DNA of 64,000 nucleotides, from NCBI GenBank assembly GCA_947500545.1, contig CANMSO010000001.1, positions 744,001-808,000 of the forward strand, in the 5' to 3' direction. The notes under the pieces were generated by a model, which had not been told where the DNA came from, did not search any database, and saw only the letters and a list, made by a program, of their open reading frames with translations. Within the stretch, counting starts at the first letter, position 1, and each line of letters opens with the position of its first letter. Positions 35,170 to 43,836 of this stretch are shown piece by piece. The position numbers and the translations under genes are program-made. The DNA is from an uncultured Aquimarina sp. (GTDB lineage Bacteria; Bacteroidota; Bacteroidia; Flavobacteriales; Flavobacteriaceae).

Positions 35170-35352
35170 TTACACTCTTCCTTTTAAAGCATTGAATACC
35201 CATGCGTTTGCCAGAAATCCAAATCCAACAGCCGCAAACCCCCAACCAGAGACATCTCTATACCTGAAAGCTCCTAAAGCAATAAGCCCTAAACCAGCAA
35301 GAATCATTACAAAAGTAGCCCAAGCCAATACTGTGTTTTTATTCATTCCCAT
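35170..35352 (-). CDS. CAL67264-family small membrane protein
   Basis: A 60-residue protein with two hydrophobic segments (LAWATFVMILAGLGLIALGAF and GWGFAAVGFGFLANAWVFNAL). It matches my memory of a conserved two-helix family found in Flavobacteriaceae. MNKNT at the third codon is an alternative start. It lies 48 bp upstream of ettA on the same strand. Function unknown. Confidence 0.72.
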   Translation of the reverse strand: MGMNKNTVLAWATFVMILAGLGLIALGAFRYRDVSGWGFAAVGFGFLANAWVFNALKGRV

Positions 35353-35509
35353 AAATCATTATTTAGTACGGTTAGTTATGCTTTATGCATAAATGAAATG
35401 CAAATATCGGTATTTTATCGTCAAAAAAATCGATTTTATAGGGTTGTTAAGATTTAATAATAGCTTATTGATTGTTTTACAGTGAATTAAAAATTGAGTT
35501 TTTATAAAA

Positions 35510-35537
35510 AACAGATACCCGAACTCGAGTATCTGTT
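35510..35537 (-). terminator. Rho-independent terminator of the nuclease gene
   Basis: Arms AACAGATAC (35510-35518) and GTATCTGTT (35529-35537) with further inner pairing. On the minus strand a run of T follows. It lies 23 bp after the nuclease stop codon. Confidence 0.78.
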
Positions 35538-35560
35538 CAAAAATAAAAATCAGGGTATAT

Positions 35561-36976
35561 TTAGTTAAAGGGGCCATTATCTAATCTCGACTCTATTACA
35601 GACTCAATAGAGTTAGGTATATTCTCCAGAAGATCATATCCTGTTAAGTTTTCAACACTATTAACGGTCGTAATAAATTGGGCCCAATTAGTACTTATTC
35701 CTTGATCATTGGGGACATTAATAGCGATTACTCTTGTTGACGTAGTTACTCTATCAATATCATTCGTTCCGTTTGGTAATATTAGAGCGACTTTCCAAAA
35801 AGAATCGGGTACAGTAATATTTCCATTATCTATAGTAGATGCAAAACCATTCCTTCCTGTACCTCCGGTACCAACAACTCCAGAAACAATATGAATTTCA
35901 TTACCTTCTAATGTTAATGATCTAAGGTAATTTTCAAAATTGGCCCAACTTCTCTGATTATTATCTGGTGCTTGTGGTGCTATATTAGTCATATAAAAGG
36001 TATTCTCATTAGAAGTAGCGCTTCCATTTCTATCTGCCGATGGGCATAAATGTCCGCGATCAAAACCAGATCCTGTATAATCACTAGTTGTTGCTCTAAA
36101 AAAACTACTTGGCAAAGATCTGTCTTGCTTAAAACAGTTACATCGTGGTGTACTGCCAGTCCAAGCGCTACTAAGGTGCCAGCTTACCCAATTTGATGTC
36201 CCTTTACTATTATTATATGATAGCGTAAAGTCAGGTTTTGATAAAAAGTAATTATTCGAAGATGAATTCGCGTTTGAAGGATTTCCGAATGTTAAATTAC
36301 TATCTCTGGATGCTACACCTCCACCTCCTGTAGATCCTGTTACTATCTCAAAATTATCTATATTAATTCTATTAGATCCTCCAGAGGTTTTATAAATACC
36401 GTAACGTGCACTTCTATTTTCATTTACGTTAAATGTAACTGTATTTAAAGAAGTAGAACTAGTAGTGACAGTTGATCCCACATAATACCAAGAAGAACCA
36501 TTATTATAAGATACAATAAGTCTCCATGTAGAATTGCCATCATTTCCATATTTTGCATGACGAACCCTAACTGTTTTTGCTCCATTATCCATATTAAATG
36601 ACATTGTTATATATCCAGTATTTCTAATACGCGCAGACTTAGAGCCAAATTTTCTGTCGTTAGACAATGTACCAATTAATGCATCATTAAAATACCAACT
36701 ACCAGAAGGAGATAAATCAACACTTCCACCGGCATAGCTTCCTTTGGAGCCCGATTCATATGTTTCGGTGAAGCCTGAAGAACGTTTTTCTGAAAAATTG
36801 TGATCATGTGGTCCTTGATTATCATAAAAGTTTGTCTGTACCTTTTGCTCTCCTTCAATTACTAATGAAATAGATTCAATTGGTTCATACACAGATTGAT
36901 CATCGGTTGTACAACTTATAAAAGTGGAAAAAAATACTAAGAATGAAATAATAGAGCTAAAATTTAAAAGTCTCAT
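35561..36976 (-). CDS. DNA/RNA non-specific endonuclease lipoprotein
   Basis: The 471-residue protein begins with a lipoprotein signal (FISC, Cys22). Residues about 60-210 look like a beta-rich carbohydrate-binding-like domain. The C-terminal half is a beta-beta-alpha-Me nuclease with the active-site DRGHLCPSADRN motif and the metal-binding Asn in MTNIAPQAPDNNQRSW. It would degrade DNA and RNA at the cell surface, for nutrient use or competition. The linker is Gly/Ser-rich. No immunity gene is visible nearby. Confidence 0.86.
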   Translation of the reverse strand: MRLLNFSSIISFLVFFSTFISCTTDDQSVYEPIESISLVIEGEQKVQTNFYDNQGPHDHNFSEKRSSGFTETYESGSKGSYAGGSVDLSPSGSWYFNDALIGTLSNDRKFGSKSARIRNTGYITMSFNMDNGAKTVRVRHAKYGNDGNSTWRLIVSYNNGSSWYYVGSTVTTSSTSLNTVTFNVNENRSARYGIYKTSGGSNRINIDNFEIVTGSTGGGGVASRDSNLTFGNPSNANSSSNNYFLSKPDFTLSYNNSKGTSNWVSWHLSSAWTGSTPRCNCFKQDRSLPSSFFRATTSDYTGSGFDRGHLCPSADRNGSATSNENTFYMTNIAPQAPDNNQRSWANFENYLRSLTLEGNEIHIVSGVVGTGGTGRNGFASTIDNGNITVPDSFWKVALILPNGTNDIDRVTTSTRVIAINVPNDQGISTNWAQFITTVNSVENLTGYDLLENIPNSIESVIESRLDNGPFN

Positions 36977-37204
36977 AGTTGAATTATTTGATTATTGTGT
37001 GTTTAATTTTACCTTAAAATAATCTTAAAAACTTTATGAGAGTGTTAATTAGTTACCAAAAAATATTATTAATTAGTTAATAATCAAACATTTAAATCGC
37101 AATAATTTAATAGTTTTGAAACATTGAATCTATATTCTTAAAATAACGACCTACTCTTTATAAACTAAGGGTTTTTTGTATTTTCGTGCAAACAATACAC
37201 ACAA

Positions 37205-38833
37205 ATGGATATAAACTTCAACAAGAACGAAGATCATAATAAACTTTTAGTATCAGAACTAAAGCAAAGGTTGGCTAAGGTTAAACTTGGCGGGGGTGAA
37301 AAACGAATTGAAAAGCTTCATGCAAAGGGAAAAATGACAGCGCGAGAAAGAATCAATTACTTATTAGACAATGACTCTAAAAGTATCGAAATTGGGGCTT
37401 TTGCAGGTGAAGACATGTATGAAGAACACGGAGGCTGTCCTAGCGGTGGTGTGGTTGTAAAAATTGGATATGTAAGTGGTAAACAATGTATCGTTGTTGC
37501 AAATGATGCTACAGTAAAAGCAGGAGCTTGGTTTCCAATCACTGGAAAGAAAAATCTAAGAGCTCAGGAGTTATCTATTGAAAATAAACTACCAATCATT
37601 TATCTTGTGGATAGTGCCGGAGTCTATCTTCCTATGCAGGACGAAATATTTCCCGACAAAGAACATTTTGGAAGAATCTTTCGAAATAATGCGGTTATGA
37701 GCAGTATGGGCATTACACAAATATCTGCAGTTATGGGAAGTTGTGTTGCCGGAGGAGCCTATTTACCTATAATGAGTGATGAAGCATTGATCGTTGATAA
37801 AACCGGTAGTATATTCCTTGCAGGTAGCTACCTTGTAAAAGCTGCCATTGGAGAAACCATTGACAATGAAACTTTAGGTGGCGCCACTACGCATTGTGAA
37901 ATATCTGGAGTAACCGATTATAAAGCTAAAGACGATAAGGATGCTCTGGAAACTATTAAAAACATAATGTCAAAAATTGGTGATTTTGACAAAGCAGGGT
38001 TTAACCGTATCAAACCTTCTAAACCAAAGGAAGATCCTTCAGAAATATATGGTATTCTACCCAAGGCAAGAAATGAACAGTACGATATGATGGGGATTAT
38101 AAACCGTTTGGTAGATGCTTCTGATTTTGAAGAATACAAAGCGGGGTATGGTCAAAGTATTATTACTGGGTATGCACGAGTTGATGGTTGGGCGGTTGGA
38201 ATTGTTGCTAATCAACGAAAAATTGTAAAAACCAAAAAAGGAGAAATGCAATTTGGGGGTGTGATTTACTCTGATTCTGCAGACAAAGCTACTCGATTCA
38301 TAGCGAATTGTAACCAAAAGAAAATTCCATTAATATTTTTACAAGACGTAACTGGATTTATGGTCGGTAGCAAAAGTGAGCATGGTGGTATAATTAAAGA
38401 TGGCGCCAAAATGGTAAATGCTGTAAGTAATAGTGTTGTTCCTAAGTTTACCATTGTAATAGGTAATTCTTACGGTGCAGGAAATTATGCAATGTGTGGC
38501 AAGGCATATGACCCCAGGCTTATTTATGCTTGGCCAAGTGCAGAATTAGCTGTTATGGGTGGTGCTCAGGCAGCCAAAGTATTATTACAAATAGAAACTG
38601 CTTCATTAAAGAAAAAAGGGGGAAAATTATCTGAAGAAGATGAAAAATCACTTTATGATAAAATCAAAGCTAGATATGATAGGCAGATTTCACCTTATTA
38701 TGCTGCGGCACGAATATGGACAGACGGAATTATAGACCCTTTAGATACCAGAAAAATTATTTCTATGGGCATTGAAGCAGCAAACCATGCTCCTATTGAG
38801 AAGAAATTTAATTTAGGGGTGATCCAAGCATAA
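37205..38833 (+). CDS. Acyl-CoA carboxylase beta subunit (methylcrotonyl-CoA carboxylase-like)
   Basis: The 542-residue carboxyltransferase subunit has two crotonase-like halves. Motifs include EHGGCPSGGVVVKIG, VDSAGVYLPMQDEIFPDKEHFGRIF and the second-half NSYGAGNYAMCGKAY with AWPSAELAVMGGAQAAKV. The MQDEIFPDKEHFGRIF pattern is nearest to the methylcrotonyl-CoA type of leucine breakdown, but propionyl-CoA is possible. The biotin carboxylase partner is not in the window. TATTTTCG at 37179-37186 resembles a -7 box. Confidence 0.85.
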   Translation: MDINFNKNEDHNKLLVSELKQRLAKVKLGGGEKRIEKLHAKGKMTARERINYLLDNDSKSIEIGAFAGEDMYEEHGGCPSGGVVVKIGYVSGKQCIVVANDATVKAGAWFPITGKKNLRAQELSIENKLPIIYLVDSAGVYLPMQDEIFPDKEHFGRIFRNNAVMSSMGITQISAVMGSCVAGGAYLPIMSDEALIVDKTGSIFLAGSYLVKAAIGETIDNETLGGATTHCEISGVTDYKAKDDKDALETIKNIMSKIGDFDKAGFNRIKPSKPKEDPSEIYGILPKARNEQYDMMGIINRLVDASDFEEYKAGYGQSIITGYARVDGWAVGIVANQRKIVKTKKGEMQFGGVIYSDSADKATRFIANCNQKKIPLIFLQDVTGFMVGSKSEHGGIIKDGAKMVNAVSNSVVPKFTIVIGNSYGAGNYAMCGKAYDPRLIYAWPSAELAVMGGAQAAKVLLQIETASLKKKGGKLSEEDEKSLYDKIKARYDRQISPYYAAARIWTDGIIDPLDTRKIISMGIEAANHAPIEKKFNLGVIQA

Positions 38834-38844
38834 TTAGTTATTAG

Positions 38845-40683
38845 ATGAAAATATTTTATAGAATTCTTATTAGTGTATTTGTTATAAATTCTTTAAATCT
38901 AAATGCTCAATCTGATACAGATAACTCACTAGAGATAGAAAAAAGTTTGTCACTTTCAAAAACGTATTTGCACAAAAACATAGACAGTTCTTTGTATTAT
39001 TCTGATAAAGCTTTGAAGTTATCCAAATCAATTAATAATGATTCACTTCTTGCAAAATCACACTTACAAAAAAGTAGTATTCTTATTTTCAAGAAAGGGT
39101 TTTCAGAGGCGGATTCTCTTCTTCAAAATAACTTAACAAGGGTGCTTCCTAATCATATTAAGGGGCAAACTTGGCATAATTTGGGAACCATACAATATTA
39201 TAAACAAGATTTTGAAAAAGCGCTAAACTTATACCTTAAAGCTGCAAAAATTCTTGAGAACTCTAACAACCCTAAATTATTAGTCAATACATATGCTAAC
39301 ATTGGATCGATTAACGCAAGTTTAAAACATTTTGAAAAGGCATTGCCATATTTTGAAAAAGCATTACCGCTAAGTGATTTTAATGAATCAATACGCTTAC
39401 AAATTCTGGTAAATTTAAGCACCATTTATTACGATCAAAAACTGTTCAGAAAGTACTTAACAAGCGCTACCGAGGCAGAAAAACTGGCAAAAAAAGTGAA
39501 TTCAAAACGTGTACTTTCTGTAATTTACAGTAATCTATCTAACTACTATGCAGAGGAAGGTGCAGAATACGATAAGGCAATCTCATATGGTAAAAAAGGA
39601 ATAGAACTCAAAAAAGAACTTAATAACCTGAATACTCTTGGATATACCTATAATAACTTAGGATATTCCTATCTCAAGAAAAAAGAACATCGCAAAGCAA
39701 TCACTTATCTCGATAGCGCTATGCCAGGTGCACAAGGGGTACTAAAATCATATATTTTCAATAATCTAAAGGAATCCTATATTGGTTTAAAGGATTATAA
39801 AAAAGCTATTTATTATGCAGATCTTAAAGATAGCCTTAAAGACTCTATTACCAATGCGCAGTAAAAGGAAAAAGTTGCCAAATTAACAGAGCAGTTTGAA
39901 TCTGAAAAGAAACAACAACAAATTGATATTTTAGATACAAAAAATGAGTTGCAGGCATTGACTATTTCTCAGCAAAAATATCTATTGATGGTGCTACTAG
40001 CCTTTGGATTGTTATTTCTGGTTTTGGGATATTTTGGATTTAAAAATTACAAGACAAAACAACAATTAGATACAGTATTACTTCGGCAAAAATTAAGAAA
40101 AACCCAACTGAATCCTCATTTCTTATTTAACGCTTTACAAAGTATCCAAAATTTTATCCATAAAAATGATAAAGAAAAGTCAGGTTCATATTTGGCCAGT
40201 TACTCTAAGTTGATTAGACTGGTCCTGGAAAAATCAGATGAAAACTTTATTACAGTTGAAGATGATAAACTGGCATTAGAGTCATATCTTAATCTACAAG
40301 AACTTAATCACAATAGTTCCTTTGCATATACTATAAATATTGAAGATTCGGTAGACGAGGATTTTGACAGGCTACCTACACTAATTACCCAACCATTTGT
40401 AGAAAATGCGGTACTTCATGGGTTGAAAAACATCGCAGATGGAAGTATAAATGTAAGATATTATAAGAAAAATGGTTTTTTATATGTTTCTATAACCGAT
40501 AATGGAAATGGGTTTGAGACGAGCAAAGAAGACTCAAAAACACTGCATAAATCAATGAGTATGGGTATCATAAAGGAGCAATTAAAAAATTTAAACAGGA
40601 CATCAAAAAGTTTTAATGGAGATATACATATTGAATCTTCTTCTACGGGAACACAGGTAACACTAAGTTTTACTGCTGCCTAA
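38845..40683 (+). pseudogene. TPR sensor histidine kinase (LytS-like), interrupted by an in-frame TAA
   Basis: Two reading frames in the same register make one protein: a signal peptide, TPR repeats (about 40-330), then a TAA at 39862-39864, then a coiled coil (KEKVAKLTEQFESEKK), a membrane segment and a His-kinase/HATPase module (LNPHFLFNALQSIQNFIHK, NAVLHGL, TDNGNGFE). Undisrupted it would be 612 residues. The change needed is one base (for example CAA to TAA). The 3' part could still be translated from TTG 39949 and keep the membrane anchor and kinase, without the sensor. The matching LytTR regulator follows 23 bp downstream. Confidence 0.8.
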
Positions 40684-40694
40684 AAAAAGTATAG

Positions 40695-40702
40695 TATCTT
40701 TG
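40695..40702 (+). promoter_or_regulatory. Exact TAnnTTTG element just before the response regulator
   Basis: TATCTTTG matches the -7 consensus exactly and lies 4 nt before the ATG at 40707, so a transcript from it would be nearly leaderless. No TTG lies at the right distance upstream. It may be chance. Confidence 0.25.
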
Positions 40703-40706
40703 ATTT

Positions 40707-41456
40707 ATGAGTAACGTATCTTGTTTTATTGTTGAAGATGATCCCCAAGCATACGAATATGCATATTCTATTATAAAACAATATGGTGACATTGATATTA
40801 TTGGCAATGCAGATACTATTGTAGAGGCCGCCAGTAATATAAAAAAACTTCAACCAGATTTTATTGTTCTTGATGTATTTCTTACCGATGGAAATGCTTT
40901 TGAATTCCTTAAACTATTTGAAAATGTTGATTTCAAAATTATATTTACTACTTCTTTTGCCAAATTTGCTATAGATGCTTTTAAATTTAGTGCGTTGGAC
41001 TACTTACTTAAACCTTATGCCGAAAAAGAAATGATTATAGCCCTTGATAAGGTGATTAAAGATATCCATAAAGAAAGCTATCAACTTCAGTTAAATACGT
41101 TATTACAAAACCTTTCTGGTAACGAAGAATCAAAAAAGATAGTACTTAAGAATTCAGAAGCTATGCATATTGTAAAGCTTAAGGATATTCTTTATGCCAA
41201 ATCTGATAACAACTATACCACCTTTCTTCTTACAAATGGTAAAGAAATATTGGTGTCTAAGCCACTAAAATCATTTGATAAAAAACTCACTTCTCAAAAT
41301 TTCTTTAGAACTCATCAAAGTTATTTGATTAATCTTATGCATGTTACGTCATTCTACAAGCGAAATGAAGAAGTAATCCTAAAAGAGATCCACACCATTC
41401 CAGTAGCACAGAGTAGAAAGAAAAATTTAATTGATTTTATAGAAAAGCATCTTTAA
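40707..41456 (+). CDS. LytTR-family response regulator
   Basis: The 249-residue regulator has a receiver domain with acidic pocket VEDD at 9-12, phosphoacceptor D56 (FIVLDVFL) and the conserved Lys in LLKPYAEK. A LytTR DNA-binding domain follows (ILYAKSDNNYTTFLLTNG, FFRTHQSYLINL). It is the partner of the interrupted kinase directly upstream. If the kinase is dead the regulator may be an orphan or respond to another phosphodonor. Confidence 0.92.
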   Translation: MSNVSCFIVEDDPQAYEYAYSIIKQYGDIDIIGNADTIVEAASNIKKLQPDFIVLDVFLTDGNAFEFLKLFENVDFKIIFTTSFAKFAIDAFKFSALDYLLKPYAEKEMIIALDKVIKDIHKESYQLQLNTLLQNLSGNEESKKIVLKNSEAMHIVKLKDILYAKSDNNYTTFLLTNGKEILVSKPLKSFDKKLTSQNFFRTHQSYLINLMHVTSFYKRNEEVILKEIHTIPVAQSRKKNLIDFIEKHL

Positions 41457-41584
41457 ATTCTCTAAAATACTCTAGGGATTCTAAAAACCTCCTTTCAAAT
41501 TCTAATTAGGTAAAAATCTTATCATTAATAGATTTAACTTAGTTCATAGAACTAATTTTTACACAAATCAAAACAATTAGAATA

Positions 41585-42217
41585 ATGAAAAAAACAATCT
41601 TGATATTGTTAGTTATATGTATATCAGCTTCCTGCGGAAAAGACAAAAAAGAAGACAAGGAACCCGGATTATTTGAGATGATAGAAGGTGTTTCGGATCT
41701 GAATAAAATTGCTAAAGAAGCCGAAAAAATAGAAGAAGAAAACGATAAACTTGTAAAAGCAACTCCTATAACAAATGATGAACTTAAAGAATTACTGCCT
41801 CAAAGTTTAATCGGATACCCTAGAAAAAAGTTCTCAGTTGGCAATCAGTTTATGACTGATGTATCCATGGCCGAAGCAGAATATGAAAATGAAGATGGAA
41901 ACATAATTTCATTTTCAATTATTGATGGTGCTGGAGAAACGGGAAGTGCAATGATTACATTATCTCGTTTAGGTTTTGCAAGAGATTTTGAAGAAGAGAG
42001 TGATCGTGGATATAGAAAATCCTCTACCATTGGTGGTTATAAAGCAATTGAAGAAGTAGAAAAAGATGATTATGAGGATAGTGTAAATTCTAAAATAGAT
42101 CTTATGATTTCTAATAGGTTTATAGTTTCTTTGGAAGGTGATAAAGTTTCTATAGAGAAACTGAAAAAGGCAGTTGGGGAATTAGATCTTAAATCACTAA
42201 AACAAAAAGCAGAATAA
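41585..42217 (+). CDS. Hypothetical lipoprotein
   Basis: A 210-residue protein with a lipoprotein signal (MKKTILILLVICISASC) and a charged linker with GKDKKEDKEP. The rest has an alpha/beta pattern (AEAEYENEDGNIISFSIIDG, SRFIVSLEGDKVSIEKLKKAV-like end) without a motif I know. It begins 128 bp after the response regulator. It is followed by the vWA and TapB-like genes on the same strand, with gaps of 40 and 5 bp, so the three probably share a transcript. Confidence 0.62.
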   Translation: MKKTILILLVICISASCGKDKKEDKEPGLFEMIEGVSDLNKIAKEAEKIEEENDKLVKATPITNDELKELLPQSLIGYPRKKFSVGNQFMTDVSMAEAEYENEDGNIISFSIIDGAGETGSAMITLSRLGFARDFEEESDRGYRKSSTIGGYKAIEEVEKDDYEDSVNSKIDLMISNRFIVSLEGDKVSIEKLKKAVGELDLKSLKQKAE

Positions 42218-42257
42218 AGCACACAATTTATCTAAATCATATAATTAAAATTTTAAA

Positions 42258-42959
42258 ATGAAAAAAGCAATATCAATACTATCACTTTGTCTTGTATTCT
42301 CTACGTTTCAGTCTTGTTATGTAATGCAGAAATCCAATGAATTCTTTGGGATTGAAACATCAACTCGGAATACACTCTATCTAATAGACATTTCTGGTAG
42401 TATGGAAGGAATAGATGAAGGTTCGATAAAGGATCAGGTAATGCGTGAAGCCGGAAATAAGGCAGGTAGTGCTGTGAGCAATGCAATTGGGGGTAAGATA
42501 GGAAGTATTTTGGGTAAGCAAGTAACCAAGCAAGCCACCAAACTGGGTGCTGTAAAACGAAAACTAATCCCTGCAATAAAAGGATTGCCTGATAGTAAAA
42601 AGTTTGCTGTATTTGCTTATAATAATGATGTCACCAAGCAATCTGTAGAGTTACGAATTGCCAGTAATATGTCTAGAACTTCTGCAAACATATTTGTAGA
42701 AAATCTTAAAGCTGGTGGTGGAACAAACACATCATTAGGCCTCGCAGAAGCACTATCATTACCAGGAGTGCAGGAAATTGTATTAATGAGCGATGGTTTA
42801 CCAAACGGGGGTCCTGCTGCTGTTTTGGAAGAAATCCGACAAATAAACACAAATAATGTGATCATCCACACTATTGCTTTTGGCGAAGATGCAGATCATA
42901 ACTTTATGAGAACTTTGGCTCAGGAGCATAATGGTACGTTCATTACTTCCAAAATGTAA
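42258..42959 (+). CDS. vWA-domain lipoprotein
   Basis: The 233-residue protein has a lipobox (FQSC, Cys20) and a von Willebrand A domain with the metal site DxSxS at D44-S48 (DISGS), a Thr in GGGTNTSLGLAEAL and Asp in VLMSDGLPNGG. Between the first strand and the next lies a Gly/Ala insertion (AGSAVSNAIGGKIGSILGK) resembling a glycine zipper, which is unusual in this fold. It probably mediates metal-dependent protein binding at the envelope. It lies between two exported proteins of unknown function. Confidence 0.8.
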   Translation: MKKAISILSLCLVFSTFQSCYVMQKSNEFFGIETSTRNTLYLIDISGSMEGIDEGSIKDQVMREAGNKAGSAVSNAIGGKIGSILGKQVTKQATKLGAVKRKLIPAIKGLPDSKKFAVFAYNNDVTKQSVELRIASNMSRTSANIFVENLKAGGGTNTSLGLAEALSLPGVQEIVLMSDGLPNGGPAAVLEEIRQINTNNVIIHTIAFGEDADHNFMRTLAQEHNGTFITSKM

Positions 42960-42964
42960 CTAAG

Positions 42965-43684
42965 ATGAGAACAAAAATTGAAATACTAATAATTACTGTT
43001 TTTACACTTATTAGTTTATTATTTACTAGTGTATCATATGCTCAGGAATGTAATGCTGTACCTTTTATGAAAAAAGGAGCAACATTAACTTATACGCAGT
43101 ATACAAAAAAAGGTAAAAAAGAAAGTACAACTACCCACGAAACAATGTCTGTTTCAGGAACAAGCAATATTCTTTCTGCTATTATTAAAGCTACAGTAAC
43201 TGACCAAAAAAACAAAGAGACCTTCAGTACAGAATACAAAGCTAATTGTCAAGATGGTCTTTTTAGCATGGATATGCTTCGGTTTTTCAATTTTGATAAG
43301 CTTTCAGAACATAATAAGAACAATCTTAGCTTAAAAATAGACGGAGATGTTTTAGAATTTCCGGTTGGTATGAAACCAGGAGACAATTTAGGAGATGGTA
43401 CTATATCAATCAAGGTTAATAATGAGAATGACACCTTCACACTTGTTACCTTAACATTTGATATTTTTAATCGTAAAATTATAGGAGAAGAGCAAATAAC
43501 CACTCCTGCGGGAACATATATGTGTCAAAAAGTGACTTTTGATTTTAAATCTAAATTCGGGATTATTAATATAACAGGTACTGGTAAAGAATGGTATTAT
43601 AAAGACGTAATGGTTGTAAAGTCAGAATCGTATAATAAAAAAGGTAAACTAATAGGGTATCACGAATTGACAGGAATACAATAG
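42965..43684 (+). CDS. Hypothetical exported protein (DUF3108/TapB-like)
   Basis: The 239-residue protein has a signal peptide (ending SVSYAQ) and a beta-rich body, with PFMKKGATLTYTQYTKKGKK at the start and TTPAGTYMCQKVTFDF late. This pattern resembles TapB-like/DUF3108 periplasmic proteins. It starts 5 bp after the vWA stop, so it is cotranscribed with it. Role unknown. Confidence 0.6.
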   Translation: MRTKIEILIITVFTLISLLFTSVSYAQECNAVPFMKKGATLTYTQYTKKGKKESTTTHETMSVSGTSNILSAIIKATVTDQKNKETFSTEYKANCQDGLFSMDMLRFFNFDKLSEHNKNNLSLKIDGDVLEFPVGMKPGDNLGDGTISIKVNNENDTFTLVTLTFDIFNRKIIGEEQITTPAGTYMCQKVTFDFKSKFGIINITGTGKEWYYKDVMVVKSESYNKKGKLIGYHELTGIQ

Positions 43685-43740
43685 AACTTTAATACTTAAA
43701 ATTAGGTAAAAAGAATAGTTTCTTATTACTTTTGAAGGAT

Positions 43741-43790
43741 AAACCCCAATTTATTAAGCTTAATTAAGTTTAGTTAATTGGGGTTTTGCT
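43741..43790 (+). terminator. Rho-independent terminator
   Basis: Arms AAACCCCAATT (43741-43751) and AATTGGGGTTT (43776-43786), with a smaller inner stem (TTAAGCTTAA), then a T-rich end. It closes the 41.5-43.7 kb gene group and lies upstream of the AraC-type gene, supporting a start for that gene at 43837. Confidence 0.75.
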
Positions 43791-43836
43791 ATTTCATAGC
43801 AAAAGTTTAAAAAGCGAACTAATTTCACAATCTCAT

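Noticed and set aside
35383..35577. 64-codon minus-strand frame near the nuclease terminator
   Set aside because: It crosses a Rho-independent terminator and the nuclease stop codon.
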